Assembly: GCA_946628005.1 (NCBI GenBank)
Contig: CAMOWA010000015.1
Coordinates: 1 to 32,599 of the forward strand
Length of the DNA: 32,599 nucleotides
Reading direction: 5' to 3'
Source of the DNA: an uncultured Caryophanales bacterium
GTDB lineage: Bacteria; Bacillota_I; Bacilli_A; RF39; UBA660
The position numbers were made by a program, and so were the translations under genes. Within the stretch, counting starts at the first letter, position 1. Each line of letters begins with the position of its first letter. The notes beneath the pieces are model-generated. The model saw only the letters and a list, made by a program, of their open reading frames with translations, made no database searches and was not told the DNA's origin. This document shows, in pieces, positions 8,133 to 16,313 of this stretch.

Positions 8133-8158
8133 AAAAAAAAAGCGATTATTTCGCTTTT
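8133..8158 (-). terminator. intrinsic terminator of htrA
   Basis: Leftward hairpin with an 8-bp stem AAAAGCGA / TCGCTTTT (8138-8145 with 8151-8158) and a 5-base loop, followed by a run of T on the minus strand. It overlaps the htrA stop codon. Confidence 0.8.
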
Positions 8159-9371
8159 ATGATAGAGTTACTTCTACTTCTTTTTCTTTGTATTTTCTTC
8201 CACTTGTGTAACTAACTTTTATTTTTACTTTATCTCCTTTTTTCTTATCATAGATAACATTTTTTAGGTCACTGAAGTTTTCTACTTTCTTTCCTTCTAT
8301 TTCAGTTATAATATTACCTATTTCAAGATTAGCTTTATCTGCTCCACTATTTTCAATTATTTTAGAAATATAGAATCCCATAGGCATGTTGTAAGCACTG
8401 GCTTGTTCTTCTGTGATCATGTATCCTTCTACACCCATTGTAGCATCACTTTTATCTTCTTCACCATTCATTAAAGATGTTATTAATTCTTTTACATCAC
8501 TAATTGGTATAGCAAATCCCATACCTTCAATACTTGCTGAAGTTGAAGAACCACCTGATGAGTATTTTGCTGAGTTTATTCCTACTACTTCACCTTTACT
8601 GTTTAGTAGAGCTCCACCACTATTTCCACCATTTATAGCAGCATCTATTTGAATCATTTTTGTAGTTATGTTATCAATTGTTACTTCTCTATTTACTGCA
8701 CTTACTACTCCTGTTGTTACAGATTGTCCATATCCTAAAGCATTTCCAATAGCTATAATTCCGTTACCTACTTTTAATGCTGAACTATCTCCTAGAGTTG
8801 CAATTTTAATAGATTCAATTGTTGCATTATCTAGGTCACTTAATTTTACTGCTATTACAGCGACATCTCTTCTTTCTGATGTTCCTTTTACTTTAGCGTC
8901 TACACTTTTCTCATTTACAAATTGTACAGATAATTCTTCTGCTCCTTCAATAACATGGTTATTTGTTAATATTAATAATTCTGTATCATTTTTACTAACT
9001 ATGATACCAGATCCTGCTCCTTCGGAATATTGTTCTTCTCCAAAGAAACTAGGGCCAAAATTTCCATTTTTCACCAATGTTTTAGAGGTTATTGCAACTA
9101 TAGAAGGCATTACTTCTTCTACTACTTCTGACACATCTGTAATATAGATGCCCTCTTTAATTTTGCTAGATGTTTCTGTATAATTAAGTTCTGCTTTTTT
9201 GCCTGTAGGGAGATTAATATTATTAATTTTTAATAATCCCATATTATTTAAGGATACTAATACTGCTACTCCAATTAAAATAACAAATATTCCTATTATA
9301 AAACTAAGACTTTTACTTTTCCCTTTCTTTTTTTCTTCAATAATTTCTGCTTCTTTTATATTATCACTCAT
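8157..9371 (-). CDS. htrA: HtrA/DegP-family membrane-anchored serine protease
   Basis: Envelope quality-control protease (S1C family) that degrades misfolded exported proteins. The 404 residues comprise a cytoplasmic charged N-terminus, one membrane segment at about 22-42, a linker, a trypsin-like domain (about 80-300) with the triad His139 (LTNNHVIEGA), Asp169 (RRDVAVIAV) and Ser251 (GGNSGGALLN), and one C-terminal PDZ domain (about 315-404). This is the normal length and layout for Gram-positive HtrA. The start follows GAGGTGAT. Upstream, two direct repeats overlap the -35 region (see 9397-9432), which suggests stress regulation. It has its own promoter and terminator. Confidence 0.95.
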   Translation of the reverse strand: MSDNIKEAEIIEEKKKGKSKSLSFIIGIFVILIGVAVLVSLNNMGLLKINNINLPTGKKAELNYTETSSKIKEGIYITDVSEVVEEVMPSIVAITSKTLVKNGNFGPSFFGEEQYSEGAGSGIIVSKNDTELLILTNNHVIEGAEELSVQFVNEKSVDAKVKGTSERRDVAVIAVKLSDLDNATIESIKIATLGDSSALKVGNGIIAIGNALGYGQSVTTGVVSAVNREVTIDNITTKMIQIDAAINGGNSGGALLNSKGEVVGINSAKYSSGGSSTSASIEGMGFAIPISDVKELITSLMNGEEDKSDATMGVEGYMITEEQASAYNMPMGFYISKIIENSGADKANLEIGNIITEIEGKKVENFSDLKNVIYDKKKGDKVKIKVSYTSGRKYKEKEVEVTLS

Positions 9372-9396
9372 TTTATCACCTCGTTTTTCTGTTTTA

Positions 9397-9432
9397 ATTA
9401 TATATTCTAATTATGAAAAAATTATGAAAAAA
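9397..9432 (-). promoter_or_regulatory. htrA promoter with tandem 11-bp direct repeats
   Basis: Minus-strand TATAAT at 9397-9402. Immediately upstream, TTTTTTCATAA occurs twice in tandem (9422-9432 and 9411-9421), and a partial third copy follows. An 11-bp period puts the repeats on one face of the helix, as for OmpR-type response regulators. The B. subtilis htrA genes are controlled by CssRS through TTTTCACA-like repeats, so a related system is plausible but unproved. Confidence 0.5.
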
Positions 9433-9459
9433 TTATAATATTTCTGTGAACTTTGTATT

Positions 9460-11043
9460 TTATATTATAGAAAAAATCATTACTATTATTGCAGTTATTA
9501 GTAGAAAAACATGCATGGCCCAGTGAAACCCATAATTATAAAGTTTTTTTGTTTTGCCATCTACTTCTATTTTTAGTATTTCTACATATGGTACTGGGCT
9601 TCTTCTATACCAACCAGTAATTTTTACTTTTTTATCAATAAAATCTTTTGATTTAAATATTGCGAATAATTTATTTGCTAAATTTATTGGTTGATTATAA
9701 TCTAAGAATATAATTCCCGTTTCATCTTTAATAACAAAGTCTTCATTAAAGATACATCCTGGATCTCCTCTACCAATAATTTCTCCTTCTAATACGCATG
9801 GTATTGAAGTAATACCTGATACTTTTACTTCACTTAGTAGACTTCTAACGTTAGTAGAATTAAATGGTTTCTTGCTGTATCTTCTACTAAATTTTATGAA
9901 TGATGCTATATCAAGAAGTAATAATAGAATACCTCCTGCAAATATAGTGTTAAATTCGAATATATATGAAAGACTAATTATAATTAATCCTATTATACAT
10001 GTAATTGATGGTAGAAAATTTATTAATACTTCTATTAAGAAATCATCTACATAGGACTCATCTTGTTTTAGATCAAATATAATGTATGGTTCTTGATTAA
10101 ATTCATTACTTCTACTGGATATAGCTAATAATCTTTTTGATATTAGTGGATGTGTAGAATGTATTTCATACCATGTTGCCCATGGATTCCATTTTTCCCA
10201 TTTCATTGCTTGTTTGATATTATCCTTAGATATTTCTCCATTATCCAAACTAGTTACAACCAATGCTTTTGAAGCTTTTGAATCAAATATTCCTAAGGCA
10301 TTAGAATTTGCAGCAGAATGTTTCTTATTTGTTTCAGCTGTAGTTAGTCCATATCCTATTTTTACCAGTGCACTAGCAAGGGCATTAGGATTTTTTGTTG
10401 CTTCAATTGAAAAACTATCCGCATAATACTCTCTATTTCTTGATAAGGCTAATACAAGATAATTACTTATTACATATAAAATATATGCAATAATTGCAAC
10501 TAATTGTGATTTTGAATTATTATTATCATCGTTATTATTTAAAACTTCATATATTCCATATAAGACAAGGGGTACTATTTGTGCTGCAGTCATTACTAAC
10601 ATATCATAATGTGTTGCATGCCCAAGTTCATGTCCTATTACTGATTTTACTTCTTCTTCATTTAATAGTTCAAGGATTCCTCTTGTTATTATTATTCTAG
10701 CATCATTTTTTGTATGTCCATATGTAAATGCATTAGGTGCTCCATCATCAATAAATCCAATCCTTGGCATCTTCATGTTGTTATTTTTACATATTTCTTC
10801 AATAAATTGTTTTAAATATTCTGGTAGTTCATATTTAAATTTTACACCATAAAACCATCTCATGGTTAAATCTGTAATAAATGGTGAAATTAAAAATTGT
10901 ACAATTAATAATAAAATGCTGAAAGCAATTCCGTAAATTACTGGTATTCCAGTAAGTAATGTAACTAATATTATGATAATTGCTAACAAAAAATATAAGC
11001 TTGTAATTGTTAATAATGATATCCCAAATAAACTCTTTCTCAT
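9460..11043 (-). CDS. M48 family (HtpX-like) membrane zinc metalloprotease with extra C-terminal domain
   Basis: A 527-residue membrane metalloprotease. Two N-terminal membrane segments (about 8-30 and 35-55) precede the zinc motif HELGH (138-142), with the third ligand Glu205 in NREYYADSFS. A membrane pair lies around 150-200, and a further hydrophobic pair near 340-385. Beyond the usual HtpX end (about 290 residues) there is a beta-rich domain from about 400 to 500 (PCVLEGEIIGRGDPG, VKITGWYRRSPVPYVEI) that resembles an OB-like fold, then a last membrane helix. It starts 3 bases after gpmI. Its likely role is degrading or processing membrane proteins. The protease call is firm, htpX orthology is not, so no symbol is given. 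Confidence 0.9.
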   Translation of the reverse strand: MRKSLFGISLLTITSLYFLLAIIIILVTLLTGIPVIYGIAFSILLLIVQFLISPFITDLTMRWFYGVKFKYELPEYLKQFIEEICKNNNMKMPRIGFIDDGAPNAFTYGHTKNDARIIITRGILELLNEEEVKSVIGHELGHATHYDMLVMTAAQIVPLVLYGIYEVLNNNDDNNNSKSQLVAIIAYILYVISNYLVLALSRNREYYADSFSIEATKNPNALASALVKIGYGLTTAETNKKHSAANSNALGIFDSKASKALVVTSLDNGEISKDNIKQAMKWEKWNPWATWYEIHSTHPLISKRLLAISSRSNEFNQEPYIIFDLKQDESYVDDFLIEVLINFLPSITCIIGLIIISLSYIFEFNTIFAGGILLLLLDIASFIKFSRRYSKKPFNSTNVRSLLSEVKVSGITSIPCVLEGEIIGRGDPGCIFNEDFVIKDETGIIFLDYNQPINLANKLFAIFKSKDFIDKKVKITGWYRRSPVPYVEILKIEVDGKTKKLYNYGFHWAMHVFLLITAIIVMIFSII

Positions 11044-11046
11044 TTT

Positions 11047-12570
11047 TTACTCCTTTATAATTAGAGACTTTCCTGTCATTTCTTCCGGAATTGGAAGATG
11101 TAATAATTCTAACATTGTTGGTGCAATATCGGCTAGTTTTCCATCTCTTAAATTTATTCCTTCTTTTGTTATGATACATGGTACTGGATTGGTTGTATGT
11201 GAAGTAACTGGATTATGATTTTCATCCCACATGATATCACAGTTTCCATGATCCGCTATAATTATTAATATGCCACCTAACTCTTTTATTTTAGCATAAA
11301 TCTTTGTTAAACATTTATCCATATCTTCAACAGCTTCTTTTGCAGCTTCGTAGACTCCGGTATGCCCAACCATGTCTCCATTTGCAAGATTCATAATTGT
11401 TACATCATAGTTTCCAACTTCTTTTAAGAAATTATCACAAACTTCATATACACTCATTTCTGGTTTTAAATCATATGTTGCAACTTTTGGAGAAGGTATA
11501 AGTATCTTTTTCATATCATCATATTCTACTTCTTTTCCTCCATCAAAGAAGAATGTTACGTGTGGATATTTTTCTGTTTCAGCTATTCTTAATTGACTTA
11601 GTCCATTATTATGTAAGTAGTCAACTAATATATTCTTTAAGTCAAGATCATCAAAGGCATGTGGACAAGTAACTGTTTCAGTTACAGGATACATGGTTAA
11701 TACTTTTAGATTATTAAAATGCTTAACTATTAAATCTTTCTCATTAGCTTGTTTTTCATATTCATCTGGATTTGATAATAAGGTAAACATTTCTCTTAAT
11801 CGGTCTTTTCTAAAGTTAAAAGCAATTATCCCATCATTATCTTGTAGTGGTGTTTTATCGATAATACCTGGAATTACAAATTCATCATATTTTCCGTTAT
11901 TATAGTTTTCTTCTATTAGTTCTTGATAGGTATTATAAACTTTTCCTTCTCCATATACTATAGCATCATAGGATAATTTTAATCTATCAAAGTTATTATC
12001 TCTATCCATCCCATAATATCTACCACTAATTGTATTAATTTTTCCAAGGTTTAATTCTTTCATTTTATTTTGTAATTGTTCTAAATAAGTTAATGCACTT
12101 TTTTCATACGTATCTCTACCATCTAAGCAAATGTCAAATACAACTTTTTCTACATTTTCTTTTTTACACATATCTAATAATGCTAATGCGTGATTAATAT
12201 GGGAATGAACTCCTCCATCTGATAGAAGTCCAAATATATGTAGTGTTGATTGATTATCTTTTACGTGATTTAAAACATCTAGTATATTTTTATTATGATA
12301 AAACTCTTTAGAATCTATTGACGCAGTAATATTTTCAAGTGGTTGTATAGCAACTCTTCCTGAACCTAAGTTCATATGTCCAACTTCACTCGTTCCCATT
12401 TGTCCTTCTGGAAGTCCAACTGCCTTACCACTTGCTTGCAAAATTGAATGTGGATACTTTTTCATTAGACTATCAAAGGTTGGCTTATTAGCATTTTTAA
12501 AAGCGTTTCCATCACTTTCTTCACGAACTCCACATCCATCAAGTATGCATAAAACTAATGGTTTTGTCAT
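11047..12570 (-). CDS. gpmI: 2,3-bisphosphoglycerate-independent phosphoglycerate mutase
   Basis: Glycolytic enzyme converting 3- to 2-phosphoglycerate through a phosphoserine intermediate with two Mn ions. At 507 residues it is full length. Metal and catalytic motifs are visible: CILDGCGVRE (Asp11; most family members have DGWG), the nucleophile Ser61 in GQMGTSEVGHMNLGSGR, GRYYGMDRDNNFDR, RKDRLREM, and near the C-terminus IADHGNCD and TSHTTNPVPC. AAGGAGGAT precedes the ATG. The M48 protease gene follows 3 bases later, so the two share a transcript without an obvious functional link. Nothing suggests damage. Confidence 0.97.
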   Translation of the reverse strand: MTKPLVLCILDGCGVREESDGNAFKNANKPTFDSLMKKYPHSILQASGKAVGLPEGQMGTSEVGHMNLGSGRVAIQPLENITASIDSKEFYHNKNILDVLNHVKDNQSTLHIFGLLSDGGVHSHINHALALLDMCKKENVEKVVFDICLDGRDTYEKSALTYLEQLQNKMKELNLGKINTISGRYYGMDRDNNFDRLKLSYDAIVYGEGKVYNTYQELIEENYNNGKYDEFVIPGIIDKTPLQDNDGIIAFNFRKDRLREMFTLLSNPDEYEKQANEKDLIVKHFNNLKVLTMYPVTETVTCPHAFDDLDLKNILVDYLHNNGLSQLRIAETEKYPHVTFFFDGGKEVEYDDMKKILIPSPKVATYDLKPEMSVYEVCDNFLKEVGNYDVTIMNLANGDMVGHTGVYEAAKEAVEDMDKCLTKIYAKIKELGGILIIIADHGNCDIMWDENHNPVTSHTTNPVPCIITKEGINLRDGKLADIAPTMLELLHLPIPEEMTGKSLIIKE

Positions 12571-12594
12571 TTCTATCCTCCTTATCTACACTTT

Positions 12595-12600
12595 ATTATA
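12595..12600 (-). promoter_or_regulatory. -10 box (TATAAT) for gpmI
   Basis: Consensus TATAAT on the minus strand, 25-30 bases before the gpmI ATG, in the short gap after the thioredoxin-lipoprotein gene. A weak A/T-rich hairpin with a T run just upstream (about 12610-12640) may end the preceding transcript. No clear -35 is seen. Confidence 0.4.
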
Positions 12601-12639
12601 ACATGTATACGAAAAAAAAAGCACTTTTTACGTTACTTT

Positions 12640-13335
12640 TTAACAACTATTTTTTTGGCAAGTAGTACTTTTTTCTTTTAAACATTTTATTTGACAATTA
12701 AATGTATTATATGCATATTTTTTTATTTCAGATGTTAGTTTACCATATGGGTCTTTTAATTTTTCACTAATTCCTGTTTCTAATTGAATTGGTTTTCCGT
12801 TTGATATTGCAACTATATTAGGCGCATATATTCTTTTTTCTCCTGCAGATATAGTTTCTTCATCTTTTGCTAAAGTATAATCTTCTAATACTTCATCTAG
12901 TTGATTTATTAACTTTTTATAACCTTCTGTCCCTTCTTTTGTTGTATTAATATTTCCTTCTTCATCTACTTCTTTTACATCTCTTATATCAAGTACATCA
13001 ACATAATAAATTTTATCTATATCATTATCCTCTAGTGCTTTTATTAATTCTTCTAAAACACTTCTACACCATGGACATTTAGCAAAGCCAAAATATACTA
13101 AAAAACTTTCTTTTTTATCAATTCTATCTGCTAATTCTTCAGCAGTTTGATAAATAAATGGATTATCTTTTGGAATAGTTATACTTCTAATCTTTTTTCC
13201 ATAATCATTTTTTTTGCCATTTATAGACATATATTCTTCTCTAAATTTTAGAGCTTCTGTTTCTTTTGTTTTTCCACAACCAGTTAAACTTACTACAATT
13301 ATTAATATAAAAATTATCGTTATTATCTTTCTCAT
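12640..13335 (-). CDS. thioredoxin-fold lipoprotein with CPWC motif
   Basis: A 231-residue exported lipoprotein. The signal peptide MRKIITIIFILIIVVSLTGC has a lipobox with the lipidated Cys20. A thioredoxin-like domain follows, with the strand SFLVYFGFA and the redox motif C87-P-W-C90, then APNIVAI with the expected cis-proline. The C-terminus is unusual: a four-cysteine tail (C-x3-C-x7-C-x4-C, from FNCQIKC to the last residue). The ATG at 13359 would add eight residues before the hydrophobic segment and overlaps a TATAAT box; AGGTGAT at 13339-13345 supports 13335. It probably acts in thiol-disulfide exchange outside the membrane. It has no visible partner such as CcdA here. Confidence 0.85.
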   Translation of the reverse strand: MRKIITIIFILIIVVSLTGCGKTKETEALKFREEYMSINGKKNDYGKKIRSITIPKDNPFIYQTAEELADRIDKKESFLVYFGFAKCPWCRSVLEELIKALEDNDIDKIYYVDVLDIRDVKEVDEEGNINTTKEGTEGYKKLINQLDEVLEDYTLAKDEETISAGEKRIYAPNIVAISNGKPIQLETGISEKLKDPYGKLTSEIKKYAYNTFNCQIKCLKEKSTTCQKNSC

Positions 13336-13350
13336 GATATCACCTATTTC

Positions 13351-13379
13351 ATTATACATAATTCTTTCTTATTTTTCTA
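13351..13379 (-). promoter_or_regulatory. possible promoter of the thioredoxin-fold lipoprotein gene
   Basis: Minus strand: TATAAT at 13351-13356, a 17-base spacer and TAGAAA (4 of 6 matches to TTGACA) at 13374-13379, overlapping the mnmA stop. The start of transcription would be only about 10 bases before the ATG. Confidence 0.4.
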
Positions 13380-14477
13380 TAAATACCATAATTTTTTGTC
13401 ATTTTTTCTGACTTCTTTTATGATGCCTCCACCTAAGCATTCTTCTCCATTATAAAAAACACATGCTTGTCCAGGGGTTACTGACTTTACTCCTTGAGGA
13501 TATTTTACGATTATTTCATCCTCTTTCCAATCTAACTCCACTTCTACATCGTGGCTTCTGTATCTAAATTTAGCTGTACATTTATTAATTTTTTCATTTC
13601 CTAAATAATTAATTTCATTTACAACACATGAAGTACTTACTAAGTAATCGTTATCTTCTCCTAAACAGATATATAAAATATTTTTTTCTAAGTCTTTTCC
13701 TACTACAAACATTTTATCTTTTGTTCCACCAATATTTAGCCCTTTTCTTTGACCAATTGTATAATTCATTAATCCGATATGTCTTCCAATTGTTTCTCCG
13801 GTTTCTATATTAACTACATTTCCTGGTTGATTAGGAAGATAATTTTTTAAGAAGTTTTTAAAATTTCTTTCTCCTATAAAACATATTCCGGTAGAGTCTT
13901 TTTTCTTTGCAGTAATTAAATCATATTCTTCAGCAATTTTTCTTACTTCGCTTTTTTCCATATCTCCTATTGGAAATAATACATTATTAAACTGTTCTTT
14001 TGATACTTGTGAGAGAAAGTATGTTTGATCTTTATTAGAGTCTACTCCTCTTAATAGTTTATTATTTTCAAGTCTTGCATAGTGTCCTGTTGCGATATAA
14101 TCAGCTCCTAGCTTTTTAGCTTCTTTTGCAAACATATCAAATTTTATATATTTATTGCACATTATATCTGGATTAGGAGTTCTTCCTTTTTTTAGTTCAT
14201 CTAAAAAGTAAGTAAATACATAATCCCAATACTCTTTTACAAAATCTTTTCTATATAAAGGAATTCCTAATTTATCGCATACTGCTTTGGCATCATTATA
14301 ATCTTCTTCTTGTGGACAAATTCCTGACTTTGTTGTTGGACCATTTAATTCTCCATCTGCTAGAGAATCCCAATTTCTCATAAATAAGCCAATTACTTCA
14401 TATCCTTGTTTCTGTAATATTATAGCAGCAACACTACTATCTACTCCACCACTCATTCCTATAACTACTTTTTTCAC
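13377..14477 (-). CDS. mnmA: tRNA-specific 2-thiouridylase MnmA
   Basis: Enzyme that makes 2-thiouridine at position 34 of tRNA-Lys/Glu/Gln, using ATP and persulfide sulfur. The 366 residues include the PP-loop GMSGGVDSSVAA (7-18), the insertion MRNWDS, the catalytic pair Cys107 (PDIMCNKYIKF) and Cys199 (STGICFIGE), GHYAR, and the C-terminal GQACVFYNGEECLGGG. All hallmarks of a functional enzyme are present. Translation begins at a GTG (14477-14475) after AGGAAG. The gene has its own near-consensus promoter inside the end of the ADP-ribosyltransferase region. IscS-type cysteine desulfurases provide its sulfur; one is encoded at 6710-7855. Confidence 0.97.
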   Translation of the reverse strand: MKKVVIGMSGGVDSSVAAIILQKQGYEVIGLFMRNWDSLADGELNGPTTKSGICPQEEDYNDAKAVCDKLGIPLYRKDFVKEYWDYVFTYFLDELKKGRTPNPDIMCNKYIKFDMFAKEAKKLGADYIATGHYARLENNKLLRGVDSNKDQTYFLSQVSKEQFNNVLFPIGDMEKSEVRKIAEEYDLITAKKKDSTGICFIGERNFKNFLKNYLPNQPGNVVNIETGETIGRHIGLMNYTIGQRKGLNIGGTKDKMFVVGKDLEKNILYICLGEDNDYLVSTSCVVNEINYLGNEKINKCTAKFRYRSHDVEVELDWKEDEIIVKYPQGVKSVTPGQACVFYNGEECLGGGIIKEVRKNDKKLWYL

Positions 14478-14499
14478 ACTAACACTTCCTAGCTGTTTT

Positions 14500-14528
14500 A
14501 TTATATCATTTTTTTATATTAGTATCAA
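14500..14528 (-). promoter_or_regulatory. strong predicted mnmA promoter
   Basis: Minus strand TTGATA (14523-14528), 17-base spacer, TATAAT (14500-14505). The elements are close to the consensus for the housekeeping sigma factor. It overlaps the last codons and TGA of the frameshifted ADP-ribosyltransferase frame. Confidence 0.75.
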
Positions 14529-15236
14529 CTTTTTCTGAATCCATATATTTCTCTTTATTCCACAATTTTTGTGGAATAAGTAATACCTCTACTATTGCAG
14601 TATCATCTTTTATTTCTACTTTTAATATTTTTGATAAACAGTTCTTGTTTAATATATATTCTTTTTGATTAATACAGGCATTCCGTCTTGAGAAGATTCT
14701 AAAATATGGTAAATTACTTCAATGTTTTGTATTTCTCCAAATATTTCTCTATTAAAAAATGATGATTTTTCTTCCAAAGAAGTTGATGTAAATCCCTCTT
14801 CGTATAGATATGTTCCTTCTAATTGTTTTAAATCATCTAAACTTCTTACTCCATACTTTTTAAATTCTCTTAAAGAAGTTCCTCTAAATGTTTTTATATT
14901 ATTTTTTAATTTTGGATATTTATCTATAATACTTGATATATCTTCTTCCAGTCTTTTATAGTAGTCTTTTTTACTAGAGTCACCATTATCTTCATAGTTC
15001 CAGGTATTTCTTAATACAGCATTTATATTTTTATAGTTTGTTCCTGTATACAATCTTATTGTCATATATTCTTCATCTGTAATATTTTTTTCAAAGTCAT
15101 CTGTATCTTTTTGAAAGTTATATTCTATTGGCTCATTATTTCTATATTCTTCTACATATCTATCTATTTCTTTTTTTGTATCTTCTGTTAAAAACTTCAT
15201 TAATAATCTTGTTGAAGAAGAATATCCAATTTCCAT
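14506..15236 (-). pseudogene. ADP-ribosyltransferase (VIP2/C3-like toxin fold), frameshifted before its catalytic motif
   Basis: Resembles mono-ADP-ribosyltransferases of the ADPrib_exo_Tox group. The intact frame gives 195 residues: ITDEEYMTIRLYTGTNYKNI then NAVLR (family helix), the NAD-binding arginine in TFRGTSLREF (Arg118), the STS motif in EEGFTSTSLEE, and SSQDGMPVLI. It then ends early at 14649 (VLIKKNIY). In another frame the sequence continues with QKEYILNKNCLSKILKVEI and VEVLLIP, to a TGA at 14506. That continuation matches the expected family ending, with QKE as a Q-x-E type catalytic motif. The break lies in a five-A run (14661-14667); the whole region is 731 bases, one short of 244 codons. 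There is no signal peptide, so any target would be in the same cell or reached by another export route. Start follows AGGTGAT. The gene is 49 bases after the zinc-ribbon gene. Either inactivated, or a sequencing error, or programmed frameshifting. Confidence 0.8.
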
Positions 15237-15285
15237 TGTATCACCTATTATTATTTTCTTTTATCAGACTTTTTTGTCAATACAA

Positions 15286-16311
15286 TTAATATCGTTTTAA
15301 CATTTTCTTTATTTTTTTACAGGTTTCTTTTTGATTCATACCAATTAATGACTTATCTTCATAGGAGTAATATTTATTACCATTGTAAACAATTAAATTA
15401 CTATTTTTTATTAAGAAATTATTAATTTCTTCTTTTTTTTCTAATAAAGTTTTAATTGTTACAATTATACTATCTGGAAATAAGCTTTCTAAATCTAATT
15501 TGTATTCTTCCATTACTATTTTATTATCTTCTATTTTATATTTTGATAATTGAGATAAGTCAATAATAAGTTTAAAAGGAATATCTGCTTGAGATTCTAA
15601 TAATCCTTCTAGTTCTCCTATTGTTCTATATGATAAATATTTATAATGATAGATATTTTTTAAATCTTCTTGTATTTTTATTTCTTTTTTATTATCAATC
15701 AATTCTACTTTTGTATTTAATAAAGCTAAAAAGTATTCAGCAAATCTTTCTGATAAAATATTAAAATTATTCTTTAGATAATAATTATTATTAATAAAAA
15801 TAGTATTTGAGCCTCCAATAATTAAAATATATTTTTCATCTACTTTTCTCTCATTATAAATAGTACAATATTTTAATTTTAATTTTTTAAACTCCTCTAA
15901 AAAGTTTATTTCCTCTTCATCTTCTTTGTCATTTAATATATTAATAACTATTTCTAATATTTTTTGTTCATTATAAAAGTCATCTGATAGACATACAAAT
16001 TGTTTATTTCTATTATCTGATAAATTAAAATTACAACAATTATCACTATAAATTTTTTCTTTACAAAAAATACATGTATATATTGCACCAAGAAAACTTC
16101 TCTCTTCTAATCTTATATCATGATTACAATTACATTTAAATTTTTTTATTATTTGAGTATTTTCATTAATTCTTAATTTTATTTGTTCTATTTTATTTTT
16201 TAAATCTAAATCATTATATTTTTCTTTTATAATTATATCAATGTTTTTATTATTGTATTCATTTAATTCCTTTAAAGCATTAATATAGTTTATATAATCT
16301 ATTTTTTTCAT
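15286..16311 (-). CDS. hypothetical protein: N-terminal coiled coil, CHCC zinc ribbon, alpha/beta C-terminal region
   Basis: A 341-residue soluble protein, family not recognised. Residues 1-57 are helical and charged. Residues 60-83 form a probable zinc ribbon (C62-x-H64 and C80-x2-C83, with extra Cys60), followed by CC at 92-93. From about 155 on, alternating strands and helices (KYILIIGGSNTIFI, IPFKLIIDLSQL, DSIIVTIKTLL) suggest an alpha/beta domain. The ribbon and preceding coil resemble the smaller gene just upstream (2 bases apart), so the pair probably arose from a common module. It precedes the ADP-ribosyltransferase in the same transcript. A role as nucleic-acid binding, targeting or protective partner is only inferred. 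Confidence 0.7.
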   Translation of the reverse strand: MKKIDYINYINALKELNEYNNKNIDIIIKEKYNDLDLKNKIEQIKLRINENTQIIKKFKCNCNHDIRLEERSFLGAIYTCIFCKEKIYSDNCCNFNLSDNRNKQFVCLSDDFYNEQKILEIVINILNDKEDEEEINFLEEFKKLKLKYCTIYNERKVDEKYILIIGGSNTIFINNNYYLKNNFNILSERFAEYFLALLNTKVELIDNKKEIKIQEDLKNIYHYKYLSYRTIGELEGLLESQADIPFKLIIDLSQLSKYKIEDNKIVMEEYKLDLESLFPDSIIVTIKTLLEKKEEINNFLIKNSNLIVYNGNKYYSYEDKSLIGMNQKETCKKIKKMLKRY

Positions 16312-16313
16312 AG

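Noticed and set aside
14574..14592. A third copy of the palindrome (AATAAGTAATACC)
   Set aside because: Only one half-site is complete and it encodes the VLLIP strand of the ART; probably chance in AT-rich coding DNA.
14649..15236. Treating the ART as a complete 195-residue protein
   Set aside because: It lacks the conserved ending with the catalytic glutamate, which is present in the other frame directly downstream.
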